Below, piece by piece: positions 1-11,819 of a stretch of 64,000 bases of DNA (positions are counted from its first letter, which is position 1; the number at the start of each line of letters is the position of its first letter). The notes under the pieces are model-generated. The model was given only the letters and a program-made list of their open reading frames with translations. It did not search any database and had not been told where the DNA came from. The position numbers and the translations under genes are program-made. The stretch is from Limonium bicolor. Its lineage: Eukaryota > Streptophyta > Magnoliopsida > Caryophyllales > Plumbaginaceae. The stretch spans positions 353,150,296 to 353,214,295 of the forward strand of contig CM041776.1 of assembly GCA_023374045.1 (NCBI GenBank). Reading direction: 5' to 3'.

Positions 1-71
1 AAACAAATGCCCCCTAAGGAGCTAATAGCAACAAAATTCTAGAAGATTTTCCAAACCAGAAAGCCTCTTTC

Positions 72-335
72 CGTATTATAGTGTATAAAAAGGATGATAT
101 AATTGTACTCTTAAAGATTGTATCATAGGTTTTAAGTTATGTACATCTTTTTATTCTCATTAATATAAATAGGAACCTGGCTGTAAGTCTATCACTTAGA
201 CAAAAAAAAAATGGCAGAACTAGCACTTAAGCTCCCGTTTCTTTCGTTCACTACTATGTACAATTCAAGAATCAATCTCTTTTTCCTTCTATACGAAACT
301 CTTCGGTATTTTGTCTTCCCCAAAGCAATATGTCA
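72..335 (+). repeat. copia-1 5' LTR (visible part)
   Basis: From about position 72 to 335 the sequence matches 9644-9885 closely (shared blocks around gatataattgta, cacttagaca, cttaagctcc and caaagcaat-tgtca). It ends in TGTCA directly before a tRNA-Met primer site, so it is the 3' part of a 5' LTR. The upstream 71 bases do not match the distal copy, so the true left end is unclear: it may be diverged or lie outside the window. Confidence 0.7.
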
Positions 336-350
336 TGGTATCAGAGCTTT
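336..350 (+). other. copia-1 primer binding site (initiator tRNA-Met)
   Basis: TGGTATCAGAGCTTT follows the LTR end directly. This is the standard complement of the 3' end of plant initiator tRNA-Met used to prime reverse transcription in Copia and many Gypsy elements. It fixes both the LTR boundary and the plus orientation of the element. Confidence 0.85.
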
Positions 351-379
351 GATTGCTCCCAACGATGACTATCGAAAAA

Positions 380-1457
380 GGGCTAGAAACTAGCAGCGGC
401 GTCGGTGACAAGAGTCTAGCTGCCACAAAAATCAAAATCGAAGATCCCTTATACACACACCCTTCGAAGCAACCTAGACAGTCCCTCGCTCCCAAGTTCA
501 CCGGGTAGGATTCCAGGGATGGAAATGGTCTGTGAAAAACGCTCTCATGGTGAAAAATAAGTATGGCTTCATCGACGGGACTGTCGAATGACCCAAGGAG
601 GAAGATAGAGTTAGATTTGCAGCCTGGCGCCAAGCAAACTCACTGATGGTGTCTTAGATCATCTCGTCGATAGCACCAAACATCACCAAAAGTATAATGT
701 GCGACGATCCAAAAGGAGATTTGGATAACCCAGAGATTCGAACAGAACAATTTCATCACCATCCACAGTTTCAGGAGCGAAATCAACAACCCGAGGAAGG
801 GTGATGATTTTGTCATGGATTTCTTCACAAGATTGAGGGAGACTTGGACAGAACTCGATCTTACGCACCCCGTCCAAGAGTGCAGTTGTTGCCCTAATTG
901 CAAGTCCAGAGAAATTCAGCGCAAGAAAAGGGAACAAGATCAACTAATCCACTTCTTAATGGGGCTGAACCATTCCCATCTCCATATCAGAAGCCAAATC
1001 TTGGCAATGAAAGATGTGTTGACGCTCGAACAAGCCTTCTCTTTAGTCATCCACGAAGAGAAGCAAAGAGAAGTAAGCGACACCAAAGGAGGAAATGAAG
1101 ATTCTATAGTTCTGGGGGTTAGGACTTCACCTCAAGCTACTGCAAAGTTTCGGTCGAATTTTGGAAACCCTAAATTTGGGAACAACAGAGACAACAAAAT
1201 TTGAACAGAAATTCTGGGGGAAGGAAAGACACACCCAAGTGCGCACATTATGGAAAACCGGGGCATACCAAGATGGATTGCTGGTGGATAGTTGGTTTTC
1301 CAACATCAGAAGGGGGAAGGCAACCCATGTAGACCCCGCGGCAAAAGTTCTTGTTGATTCCTCAAGTAACCAGAGTCAAGGTGACCAGAAGGATTCAACC
1401 TCGCCAGTCAATGGTTTAAGTGTGGAACAACTTGATCAACTCGTGAATTACCTCTAA
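380..1457 (+). pseudogene. copia-1 gag, decayed
   Basis: This is a degenerate Ty1/Copia Gag. Near 440-520 a frame encodes DPLYTHPSKQP, like the N-terminal motif of plant Copia Gag (HPSDNPG type). An open segment at 815-1204 encodes the core (MDFFTRLRETWTELDL, then LIHFLMGLNHSHLHIRSQIL), typical of the UBN2/retrotran_gag_2 domain. Near 1240-1290 the zinc knuckle reads CAHYGKPGHTKMDC, so the second cysteine of CX2CX4HX4C is now tyrosine. The frame is broken at least three times, including a stop at about 1202. The protein would have packaged element RNA in the virus-like particle; this copy cannot make it. Confidence 0.8.
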
Positions 1458-1686
1458 CAGAAGGCCAATCCAACTCAAAAACAACAAAATTTTGAAGATT
1501 TCTCAGGTACACATTGCCTTTCTATCAACAGTTTTGCAAATTCATTCTCGAATGCTGCATGCTCTATGGAAACCTTGTAAAATTCTTGGATATTAGATAC
1601 TAGAACTACTGAACACCTTAGTGGTAATGAACTGTTGCTTGCTAATTATCAGAATCTAAATCATGAAAGGGAAATAACACTTCCTG
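1458..1686 (+). pseudogene. copia-1 gag-protease-integrase junction, mostly lost
   Basis: This stretch holds scattered remnants. Near 1586-1625 a frame reads NSWILDTRTTEHL, resembling the protease active-site block of Copia pol (usually W-[IL]-x-D-[ST]-G-A), with Gly and Ala replaced. The GAG-pre-integrase and the catalytic integrase core are missing between here and 1687, so a large internal deletion has occurred. Confidence 0.5.
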
Positions 1687-2343
1687 ATGGACATAGGAAA
1701 TCTCCCCCCTTTCAAAAAACTCTATGGAAAACAACCAAACTATGATGAAATTAAGAATTTCGGATGCCTCTGTTATGCTATCAACACCAGTCCAAGCAGA
1801 GGAAAACTAGACTCTAGGTCTACTGCTTCTATTTATCTAGGGGACAGTAAAAACACCAATGGTCATAAAGTTTTATGCATAGAAACTGAAGAAATCATAA
1901 AGAACATAGATGTCGTCTTTTTGAAAAAGATATATCCACTAAAAGATAATGAATGGAGAACTGTTTGGGATAACAAAAGATCACTTCCTTTTGAAACAGA
2001 AGAAAACCTTGAACATAATACCATTCTCCCTAATTATAACATAGATTATAGTTCAGATTTTTTGGATGAGAGGAACAAAACAGTAAATGAAGAAGGAGCG
2101 CAACCAGAAAGTGAGGAAAGAGACATAAATGAATCTCCTGAACAGTTGAATAAAGACTTGATTCATCCTGAGGAAAATCTAGACCAACTAGAAACCCTTT
2201 CTTTAAGAAGGTCTAGTCGCATTAGCAAACCTCCAGCAAGAGTAGAAGATTATATCTTCTCAGCAAATATTGATCTTCAAGATATCTTTAGCTCCATTAT
2301 AGCTAATAGATTAAACTCCGAGAACAGTGACCACAACCACACT
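1687..2343 (+). pseudogene. copia-1 integrase C-terminal region and RT linker
   Basis: An open frame encodes KKLYGKQPNYDEIKNFGCLCY, the block that follows the integrase core in Copia elements. Acidic linker sequence and LRRSSRISKPPARVEDYIF (about 2205-2260) then lead to the reverse transcriptase. The frame runs into the solo LTR inserted at 2344. The matching downstream part resumes at 6475. The integrase DDE residues are not present here. Confidence 0.85.
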
Positions 2344-5300
2344 TGAAATACCCCGAACTTAAATAAATTAATTAAGATTAATCTAATACGTATTTAAGGG
2401 CTTAATGACGCCTAAATAATATTGATAAGGAAAAATAAATCCAAAAGAAATAAAGAAACACTTTAAAAGCGAAAAACACTAAATAAGTGTTAAATAACCA
2501 TAGGAGGTATGAGACCTCTGTTAGCGTATTATATGGCTTCTTAGGGCTTAATAATTCCTAAATAAATATGGGAACAACTCCCGAAGAAAACAGATTCAAA
2601 TAATGATTAAAACGCTAATAGAGCTTTAGCGCACGTTTTCGAGAAAACCCGAAAACGTGATTTTAAGTGGTCAAACGAACCCATAAAATTATAAATATTA
2701 AATAACAATAATTAAGCATTAATGGAAGCTTAATAACCAATAAAATAAAGAAACGAGAAAATTCCAGAAAACAGGCCCGGCTAGTGAATAGTACCGAAAC
2801 CGGGTAAAACAACGAGCGTTTTCTGTAAAAGATGAAAAACGCTCCAGATTACATATATATGTGGGGCCGGTTTTATTAAGAGGGCAGCCCCCCCACACAC
2901 ACACAAAGTAAAAAAGAAAAAGAAAAAAGAGAAAAGGGGGAAAGGTACAAAAAGCAAAAATACCTCTCTCCTCCCTCATTTCTCCTTTTCCCCTCTCTTT
3001 CCTCTCTTCTTTCTTCCCAGCCGTCTTCTTCTTCTTCCCCATGGCAGCGATTTTTCTCCTCCTCCTCCCATGGCTACTTCAACTTCAATCTCATGCCCAA
3101 GCTTCATTAAAGCTCCAAACACAAAAATAATTACATATTTGTGATCCCCTCATCATTCTCTACACTTCCCTCTTTTCAAAATGAGGAAGTTCATATCCAT
3201 GGGTTTTTCCCATTCAAAGAGAAAATAGCATCAATGTGTAGCTTGGAGTCTCCTCTCTCCATTAAGGTAAAAATCTACATGAAAAACTCATGTTTCCTTC
3301 ACCTTCTTTTGTAACCGATTTCTACCCCCTTGTAATGCTCTATTTTTCCTCTCTCTTTTAAGCATAACTCCAACATTGCAATGGTGGTGGAATCACCTTC
3401 TTGAACCAAGGGCTAAAACCCCTCCTAAAAGCTTCAAAAGGTAAACCCTAGAAATCTTGTTTTAAACATTTCAATGAACTAGCATTAATTTAAGGGTTAG
3501 TATGTTAATTGCACTTGTTTATGTGTGCTGTGGGTGATGGGAATGGAGTTTGGCAACTCCATTCCCCACATGGCCGATTTGTGTAAGAAAGAGAGAAGAA
3601 GAAGGATTGGAAATGAATGAAGGAAATATAAGCTCAAGGTAAGAGCTCCTTCTTAATGCTATATTTTAAAATGCATTAGAGTAATGGGAATGGGTAAACA
3701 AATTAAAGAAACCAAAATATTGTATTATTATTGTAATTGTGGAAGTTTGAGGATTTGTGAGCTAAGTATTTGGATTGTAGGCCTTAGAGCCAAATAATGG
3801 TGTATGTGTATTAGTATTGTTGCTTGGTGGAGTATTGATGTATTGGTATTGATTTGAGTGCTGGTAGGACCCTTGTATGGGTGTGGCTAGATTAGGAATG
3901 AATTTGATGAGAAAGGATATGTGTGGATAAGTAAGAAATGTAGGTGAAGTATGGCAAAATTTTAGTAGGAATTGTGCATTAAGAATGACTTGGTGAGTGG
4001 GAGAACCAAGGTGTGTATTGGGTTTAGTAGAGAAGATTTAGTAACCATGGAATGATAGTTGTGGTATGGGGATATAAGAATGTAAAATTTGTAGCAGAAG
4101 GTATTGAAATGTGTTGGAGAAACAAGGAAGAATTAGTGTATAGGATTTAGTAAAATGAGTATTGTACTGAGTAAGATTTGGGTTGAGTATAATGCAAATG
4201 AGGCAATGAAAGATCCATAAGAGTAGTGGGAAGAAGAAAGGAAGAATCTGTAACATTTGTTGAAGAAGGAAAAACTGTGACAGTGGAGAAAATTTGACAG
4301 TGGAGTGTGTATGTAACAGATTTGGATAGAGATGGATTAGGTTAGTTTTGATTGCTTAATTAGGGTCAAAACACCCTAGATTATATGTAGGAATATTGGG
4401 GAAGAGATTGGTAGAAATTTGGAGTTGAAACATAATCAAAAACTAGCAAATACGTAAAAACTGCAACTGGTCCGGGTTTGTAAACCAGTACAGAAACCCG
4501 GACCAGGCTAAAATCAGTCCAAAAAGTAATGCGTAAGGAGTGGTCCGGGTTTGCAAACCAGGACCTAAACCCGAACCACCCCAAATTCATACCCGTGAGG
4601 ACTGCAAACGTATGGTCCGGGTTTGTAAACCATGACCTAAACCCGGACCATACACAAAACTTACCCGAGGGCTTTTGCAAGGTAGTGGTCCGGGTATGTA
4701 AACCCGGACACTAACCCGAACCCTACAAAAATCTTCACGGAAATTGTTTTAAAGCTAATCTAAGGTGGGATAATGAAGGGTAATGATAGTATAAGATAAT
4801 TAAGACTTATTTAATGAGGTTTAAAGGTCATTAAGGCCATGAACAAGCCTAGAGAATAATTTTAAGTAAGTAACATAAGTAAACGTATTTGAATAATAAG
4901 GAATTAGTAAGTAAACACTGGGAAACTTTAGCCAAGTAATAAGTAAGGTTAATTATAGATGATTAACCACCCAACTGTATGTATATGATAGGATTCGAAT
5001 AGTTATACACCGAAAAGGAGTCGGTGAGTCCAAATCAACGGTGCATGGTATGATTTCTTCATGCTCTGTATCCTAACCTGGTTACCCCGATTTGTGTGCT
5101 TATTTGATCACCTTAATAAGATAAATGCATGAATCGGACTATATTGCACCTACTTGTGCTTGCTTAGGTTGTTCTTGATGAATATTGTCTTGAACACTAG
5201 TTTGTATAATTCATGAAATATATGAATGATGATGAAGTGTATTTGTATCTTGTAGTGTACTTGTGTATTGTATTATACCTTGTATGGATGTGTATATGAG

Positions 5301-6474
5301 CAATGTATTTGTGTATGTGGCTTGTATGTGTGACTTCTACTAATTCCTAACTACCTAACTCCTAACGTAAGTATTGAGTAAATTGGAATGAGTAGAAGTC
5401 CGATATAGTTTCGGCCACGCGTGAGGATGAGGAGACACAAGAGGTTGGATTTGATTCCTGGTTCTTAAACTGGTCCACGGCCCAAACCCCTTAAATGGGT
5501 AGCATCCTGGATTAGTGAACCAAGTAAATCCCGGTGGTGGGACAGAGTAGTCCCCGGGTCGGAGGTCCCGACGACTTGACTTGAGTAAGTAGTAAAGTAA
5601 AGTAAGTATTGTATGAGTAATGGTCTTGGCTGGTGTAAGTCATTGACCCCGAGTAAAAGAGTATTCTCCACCCGATTAACCCGGGTGGACAAATGGAGCT
5701 AACATGTATTGCGTATTGAGTATGTAATGTGTATGTATTGCGATGTATATTTCAGAAGAAGGTAAGTAAGTATTGTTTGACTTGTATATTCTTCTTGTAT
5801 GTATTGAAGTGTATGTACGTAATCCTTGCGTAAAGTATTGTAGTATTGTGTATGGAAGCATGTATGCATGTATGTATGAATAAAATGAATTGCATGTATT
5901 CGACCAAGTGGTCGGCGTACCCTCGCTAGTACGCGGGTATGCGGAAGTCATATGCAGCGAAAGCTGAGCCCCTAGGGGCAACGTTTTTAGTGTGCAGGTA
6001 CCCGAAGCGGACATGACCACCGTAAGAGACCGGCGACTACGCTCGGATAGTTAGGATGAATTGTAGTTAGTAGAGAATCGTAAAAGGCTTGGAGCCTTGT
6101 ATGTAGTTGTGAGGAAGGGTAGATGTAGACTCTTAATGAGTATGTAATAAATTGAAAGAGGTATTGTATTTGCATAAGGATCTTAGTAAACGCGGTATGG
6201 TATATTGTAATGTATGGTATTGTAATGGAGTATTGTATTGAATGGGAAGTTGTAGTACTTGCATGGTGATTGGAGTATGTATGTAATTGTGTAGTACTTG
6301 GATATTCCGGTCCATCAGACCGATGCTGTATGTAGTAGCAGTAGCCTTGTTAGTCACGTGGGTGGCTAACGGCATTGTATCACCCCCCGTTGTGTATGTA
6401 AGTATCCGCTGCATGAGTATGGATGTATAAGGAGTGTGGACGGTAATGACAGTATTAGCGGTAGGGGTGTTACA
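2344..6474 (+). mobile_element. 4.1 kb Ty3/Gypsy-type solo LTR inserted in copia-1 pol
   Basis: The block starts TGAAATACCCCG and ends GGGGTGTTACA, the same termini (same strand sense) as the LTRs at 30254, 41346 and 51105 when those are read on the minus strand. It interrupts the copia-1 pol frame exactly. Flanking pentamers are ACACT (2339-2343) and ACATT (6475-6479), a target duplication with one mismatch. No coding region, primer site or polypurine tract lies inside, so it is a solo LTR left by LTR-LTR recombination. All short ORFs inside it look accidental. It carries the tandem hairpin repeats at 4469-4730. Confidence 0.85.
4469..4730. repeat. four tandem ~73-bp hairpin repeats in the solo LTR
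   Basis: Four copies start at 4469, 4542, 4614 and 4687 with GGTCCGGGT. Each copy contains the motif and its own inverted partner (GGTCCGGGTTT ... AAACCCGGACC), separated by about 12 bases, so each can fold into a stem-loop. Linkers between hairpins are less conserved than the arms. The array produces spurious ORFs on both strands. Confidence 0.85.
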
Positions 6475-7240
6475 ACATTGATCTAAACAGTCTCACTGAT
6501 TTAATCCCTAAAGACTGTATCCTTACCAATGCTCTATATGATAACAAAAACAATTTTCTTGGTCAAACACTAAACCTTAGTGAACCTTCAAATTATAAAG
6601 ATGCTAGTAAGGATCCTATGAGGGTTAAAGCCATGGGTGTACAATTTCAAGCCTTAAAATTCAACAACACATGGTCCATAGTCAATTTACCCAAAGGGAA
6701 ACGTGTTATTAGTTGTAAATGGGTTTATAAAACGAAACTCAAATCTGATGGGATATTAGAAAGATTTAAGGCTAGGTTAGTTGTGTGTGGTTTCACTCAG
6801 AGACATGGATTGGATTACGATGAAACCTTCTCTCCTGTGCTTAAGCTAACTACATTTCGTGCCCTTATTATAATTGCCATAAAGAAGGGATGGATTTTAG
6901 ATAAATTAGATGTAAATAATGCATTGCTTCATGGTGATCTCCATGAAGATGTTTATATGAAAATACCGGAAGGGCTAACTGTTCAAGGAGAAAACAAAGT
7001 GTGTAAACTTCATAAGTCCCTCTATGGTCTCAAGCAAGCCTCTAGACAATGGTACGATAGGCTTGCCAAATCTCGTGTGAGTCTAGGTTTTACCCAATCA
7101 TTAAATGACTATTCTCTGTTTACTCAAAGAAAAGGAAGCACTATAATTCTCCTCGACAACTATGTTGATGCTATATTAGTTGTAGGAAACAGTAGGAAGG
7201 AAATAAACTTTCTAAAAAAATAGTTAGATAGAGAGTTCAA
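6475..7240 (+). pseudogene. copia-1 reverse transcriptase
   Basis: This is the Copia RT (RVT_2) domain. The main open segment, 6618-7223, shows WSIVNLPKGKRVISCKWVYK, KARLVVCGFTQRHGLDYDETFSPV, then LDVNNALLHGDL and YGLKQASRQWYD. All are signature blocks of this family in the right order. The catalytic YVDD box reads NYVDAILVVG at about 7158-7187, so one of the two essential aspartates is now alanine. A stop follows at 7222. It continues the pol frame cut at 2343. Confidence 0.9.
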
Positions 7241-8030
7241 AATAAAAGATTTGGGGAAACTTAGCTATTTTTTTAGAAATGGAGTTTATAGAAATAGAAA
7301 AAGGGATCATTATGACACAACAAAAATACACAAAACAAATCTTGACAGATTTTTAATATGGAACACAAATGAACTTGTATCACCACAGCCACTCAATCTA
7401 AAGTTATACAAAAACTTTGGTGCACAACTTGATGATCTTACTTTCTATATAGATCATTAGTTCGGAAATTAAATTTTCTAACTAATACAAGACCTGGAAT
7501 TTCTTATGTTGTGCAATACTTGAGTCAATTTTTACAGACACCAACTTCTGAACACCTTAAGGCAGCTTATCATACTCTTGCCTATGTGAAAGGTACTCTC
7601 GGTTTTGGCCAGTTGCTTAACAAACTTCCTGAATTTGACTTGATAGATTTTTGTGATTCGGATTGGGCATGAAAGGAGATCAATTTCAGGATATTATATC
7701 ATGTTAGGTGAATCTCCACTTAGCTGGAAATTGAAAAAGCAAGTATCCATTGCCTTATCTTCTACATAAGCAAAATATAGGGCCGTGCGATATATTACAG
7801 GTGAGTTAAGCTGGCTTAGTAGACTTATATATGAACTAGGTGTATCTGATATAACACCCATTCCATTAAACTGTGATAACTTAGCAGCAATCCACATTGC
7901 TGAGGACCCTATTGTTGATGTATGTACGAAACATCTAGAATTGGATTGTCATTTTGTGCATGAGAAATTGCAAGCAGGTGTAATCTATGTACAACATGTT
8001 CAATCTACCAAGCTGTTATGTCATGACTAA
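7241..8030 (+). pseudogene. copia-1 RNase H region
   Basis: Broken frames encode the end of RT and the RNase H of Copia pol. Near 7500 a segment reads RPGISYVVQYLSQF, followed by a reading like FCDSDWA near 7650 and then the segment 7785-8030, which ends in CTKHLELDCHFVHEKLQAG. This closing motif is usual for plant Copia polyproteins. Several stops and frameshifts separate the pieces. Confidence 0.85.
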
Positions 8031-8150
8031 GCTCCTGAATGGAAAAACATACAGAAACACACTTCCTTTCTCTAGGCTTACAGCAACACAAAAAGATTAA
8101 ATTCTTTATCATGATAGAATTGTAATCTTTGAGGGTATTATAGTGTACCT

Positions 8151-9638
8151 TGATAAGACTCAGACTTATCATGTTTTATAAGCTAGTATTATAGGATTGT
8201 TAGACAAAATAAGTATGGAATAACTAGTATGTATGTCATATTGCATATAAAGTTCATTTTATAAGATCGGACTTATGTTTGTTGTATTTTTGTGCTAAGA
8301 ATCAATTTCTAATCAAAGAATTGAAGTAATGTCGGACTTGATGCCATAAGTTCAACTCACGGCAAGAGTATGGAGCAGAACAAGGGTGATGCCGGACACA
8401 GAGCGGGTATTCCCTAGCCGGCACCAAGTGAGAAGTTGCAACGATTCGTCAAACGATGACAGTTATTGACCGTTACCCAACTGACGGATGCCGGATATGG
8501 TGCCGGATGTCTTTTGTCCGGCACAAGCATTGTTTCGCGGGATTTGGAGGTTTAATTGACTGTTATAAGCACGTGGTACCGATACAATTGATCCGGCATG
8601 ACTCCCGGCACAAGAGGTCTTTGATGCTTATAAATAGGCCGAGAGTCTACACTTCCACAACACTTACACTTCATTCTTACACATTAAAACTTCATGAATT
8701 TGGTTCTGTTGCTGCCAAGGAAGTTCTACAAGATCATCCACCAAGAAGAAGAAGGAATCTCCATTTGGTTAAGGCTAGATCAATTCCCTTCTCTTGTGTT
8801 TCTTCTTCCATTTTTGTAGATGATTCAGTAGGATTTCTTTGTACTCCTTGGTTGGAAATGATGGTCCTTGTAAGACATGGTTGGTCACTTTATATAAAAT
8901 TACAACTTTCCACTTAGATTTTGTTCTTGATGCAAAATAGATTGAGTTATCTTCTTACCTTCAAAATTCTTCTTTTGTCAACCAAAACAAAGGCAGAATA
9001 GGTTGAGAATCTCTAAGGAATCCTTGCCTTTGTCTTCTATGCATTAGGAGATGATAATTAGGATTTTGAATTAACCATTATATTCTCCACTTTCTGGTTC
9101 ATTTATTGGCATAAAATTCGCTGGATTCGATAATAGGAAGTGAGTGTATGTTTCGGATTTGAGACTAGTAAACAATGTTGAACTTTTGTCTTTGCCGGAT
9201 CCATTGTCGGGTGTTTTGTGTCCGACGCATTCAAAATCCTTGAATGTGTCGTGCATCCTCTATCCGGCCTGTCATCCGGCGCATTCAGAAGTTAGTTGAT
9301 TCGAGACTTGTGAGTTTAAATTGGTGATTATACTTGGTTTTATATGGATTATTGTTCCGAATCACGGGGTAGTTCGCTGTAATTAACTGTTTAGTTAGAT
9401 TAATTAGATAGTTTCCTTTAAATTAAATCAATGTTCAATTCCCCCCTATTTAGAATTAAGTAATTACTATGATTAGGACTAATTTTCTACTAAGTCCCAA
9501 GGGTTCGATACTTTCGGTCGTAATCTACTTACACTATTCTGACTGAGAATTTTTACTACCCATATTAGAGTTGTTGGATTCTTTCATTATTTTTATTCAT
9601 TTTTGTACATAGTTTTCCCTACAAAACTCTTGTTAGCA
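8151..9638. mobile_element. 1.49 kb solo LTR inserted in the copia-1 3' LTR
   Basis: The insert begins TGATAAG and ends TTGTTAGCA. It is flanked by a perfect 5-bp duplication TACCT (8146-8150 and 9639-9643). The 5' LTR of copia-1 lacks this block at the equivalent point, which confirms the insertion. A TATA-like sequence (ttataaatagg, about 8628-8638), followed by a C/A-rich leader-like stretch, resembles an LTR promoter on the plus strand. No coding domain is seen; the ORF at 8456-8917 shows no recognisable family. Confidence 0.8.
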
Positions 9639-9643
9639 TACCT

Positions 9644-9885
9644 ATAGAATGATATAATTGTATTCTTATAGATTGTATCATAGGTTTTATGTTATGTTTT
9701 TATTCTCAGTAATATAAATAGAATCCTAGTTGGAAGTCTATCACTTAGACAGAAATAGAAATAATAGAAGGAGCACTTAAGCTCCTGTGTCTTTCGTTCA
9801 CTACTTTGTACAACTCAAGAATCACAATCTCTTTTCCCGTCTATGCAAAACTTCCGCATTTTGTCTTCCTCAAAGCAATCTGTCA
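9644..9885 (+). repeat. copia-1 3' LTR, distal part
   Basis: This segment matches 72-335 and ends TGTCA at 9885, like the 5' LTR. A short proximal part (gtattatagtgta, about 8135-8147) lies left of the inserted solo LTR. Confidence 0.8.
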
Positions 9886-10771
9886 TTTTGCGTAGAAGAG
9901 TAATGAGTCACAGGAGGAGCAAGTGTATTTGCACTTCAGTTCTGAGACCCATGACCTCCTTAACAACTCAAAGAAAAAGGAAATGTATTGACCGTCTCTA
10001 AGGATGAAGTTGACATTCTAGTTAACAGAAATCCCGTGCTCTGAAAGGTCGACAACTTGACGGCATTCCAAGTCAATAATAACTTTCTTGATCTCTCTTA
10101 TCGGTACCAATTTCAAACCTTCAATCACAACTTTTGTTGGGTTGGATGAAGTGGAGCTTCATGATCCATCATAGCTGCGCATAACAGGTTTCCTTCTTCT
10201 CAGCCTACGACCATCCCAATCCGCGTGCTTGCTTTGTTGATCCGCACCACGTCCACATTGACTATGAAAACACCTGTGATGAGGAGCACACTAAGGCGAA
10301 TTAGGATTTGGCCCCTCCATCTCACCACCCACCATATTTACAGTTAGCCATGTTCTGATCAAAAGTTTTCTTCAGTGTTGGCCAACTCATTCTATATCCT
10401 CGTTTGTTCTTCCTCAGTCTATGATTCGAAACTCAATACTGTCATCTTCTTCTGTTGGAGTGGTTCAGAGGAGTCTATACTGTTGCATTTAATGGAGTGG
10501 AAAATGTTATGTGATGTGAACACCAATCTCAAGGTGGAATGAGGTTTATACTTGCAAAGGATTTTAATAAAGCTTTAGTCGTAAAACAATTTTGAAAATT
10601 CTGAATAATCCTAACTCTTTTTTTTTTTTTGCTCAATCTCTATGTGGCCTATATATCTCATTATAGTGCTCCAGGCTAGATTCAAAAACCATCCTAGTTA
10701 AATCTGAAAAAAGGTTGTCTAATACTGACCCTCATCATAACGGTACCCAGGAGCAAATTGGAGGTGGTCTG
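9886..10771. other. intergenic or LINE-like remnant, no gene
   Basis: No frame with recognisable domains was found here. A T11 run lies at about 10619-10629. The sequence just left of copia-2 may be continuous with the LINE remnant right of it (14534 onward), because copia-2 appears to have inserted within one reading stretch. I cannot assign it further. Confidence 0.4.
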
Positions 10772-10982
10772 TATGAGAATGTAATTGTTGTTTATGTATA
10801 ATTTCTGATTAGTGAACTCCTATTTATACAACATATGTAACATTCAGATATAAGTTGGTAGATCCAAAATACCAGGAGAGTTAAGAAGTGTAAGGAGAAG
10901 GTTGAGGGTTGTTAGCACAAATTACTACAACTAACTAAATAAATGTGTAAATAGAAATATCTATTTCCTTATTTCAGTAATA
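10772..10982 (-). repeat. copia-2 3' LTR (left copy)
   Basis: Closely similar to 14328-14533. Its ends are TATGAG...TAGTAATA-like on the plus strand, not the usual TG...CA. The neighbouring purine-rich tract at 10983-10993 (minus strand TTGTGGGGGCA) marks it as the 3' LTR. Confidence 0.85.
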
Positions 10983-11398
10983 TGCCCCCACAAGCTAGAC
11001 AGCGATGATGAGAGTCCTAGCTTGGAGACGTTTTGATCGAACTGAGCACGGATTAGGGCTTTGGTAAGCACATCGGCAAGTTGATCCCACGTCGAGATAT
11101 GATGCACACGAAGGACGCCGTCTTGGACCTTTTGTCAAACAAAGTGATAGGAAATGGCGACGTGCTTCATGTGAGAGTGAAAAACCGGATTGGATGAAAG
11201 GAAAGTGGCACCCATGTTGTCACAGTAAATGACGGGCTAGGTGACGCGATGATGAAGTTTCATGAGTAGAGAGAGAACCCAGAGAATTTCGGAGGTAGTG
11301 TTAGCAAGAGCGTGATACTCAACTTCAATAGAGGAATGAGCAACAACACATTGTTTGCGAGAGCTCCACAAGACGGGAGTGGAGCCAAGATAGACAAT

Positions 11399-11810
11399 TT
11401 AGCCAGTGGTGGAGACGTAATCGTCGTGATCACCGGCCCAATCAGCGTCAGAGAAGGCATGGATAATGGTAGCGGGGGGCGGGTAAATGGCAAGACCCAG
11501 GTGAATGGTCCCGGCAAGATAGTGCAGCAGACGTTTGAGGGTAGTCCAGTGCTGAGTCATTGGGGCTTGCATAAACTGGGACAACCGATTGACGGTAAAA
11601 GCAATGCCAGGACGAGTAAGGCCTAGATATTGGAGGCTGCCGACAAGGCCCCGGTACATGGTTGGGGTGTCGATGGGTTCGCCAAACGTTTTGAGGAGTG
11701 GGGTGGTGGTCAAAAAAGGGGTGGGGGCGGAGCTGTAGTCTCCCACACCAGCCTTTTGGAGAATATCGGTGATGTATTTGCACTGAGATAGAAAGAGACC
11801 ACCAGAACAT
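11399..11810 (-). pseudogene. copia-2 RT end and RNase H
   Basis: Minus-strand frames encode TMYRGLVGSLQYLGLTRPGI (usual form YR.lVGsLqYLt.TRPDI) and FSDADWAGDHDDYVSTTG, the RNase H entry of plant Copia pol. The second half of RNase H (11260-11398) is in another frame. The catalytic Asp-box of RNase H (SDADWAG) is kept; the polyprotein frame is not. Confidence 0.88.
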
Positions 11811-11819
11811 GGAAGAACT

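Noticed and set aside
4469..4730. CRISPR-like regular repeats
   Set aside because: Repeats of 73 bp with internal inverted repeats and diverged copies in a plant LTR; linkers are related, not unique spacers, and there are no cas genes.
8456..8917. 153-aa ORF in the solo LTR
   Set aside because: No family motifs; it spans an LTR promoter-like TATA region.
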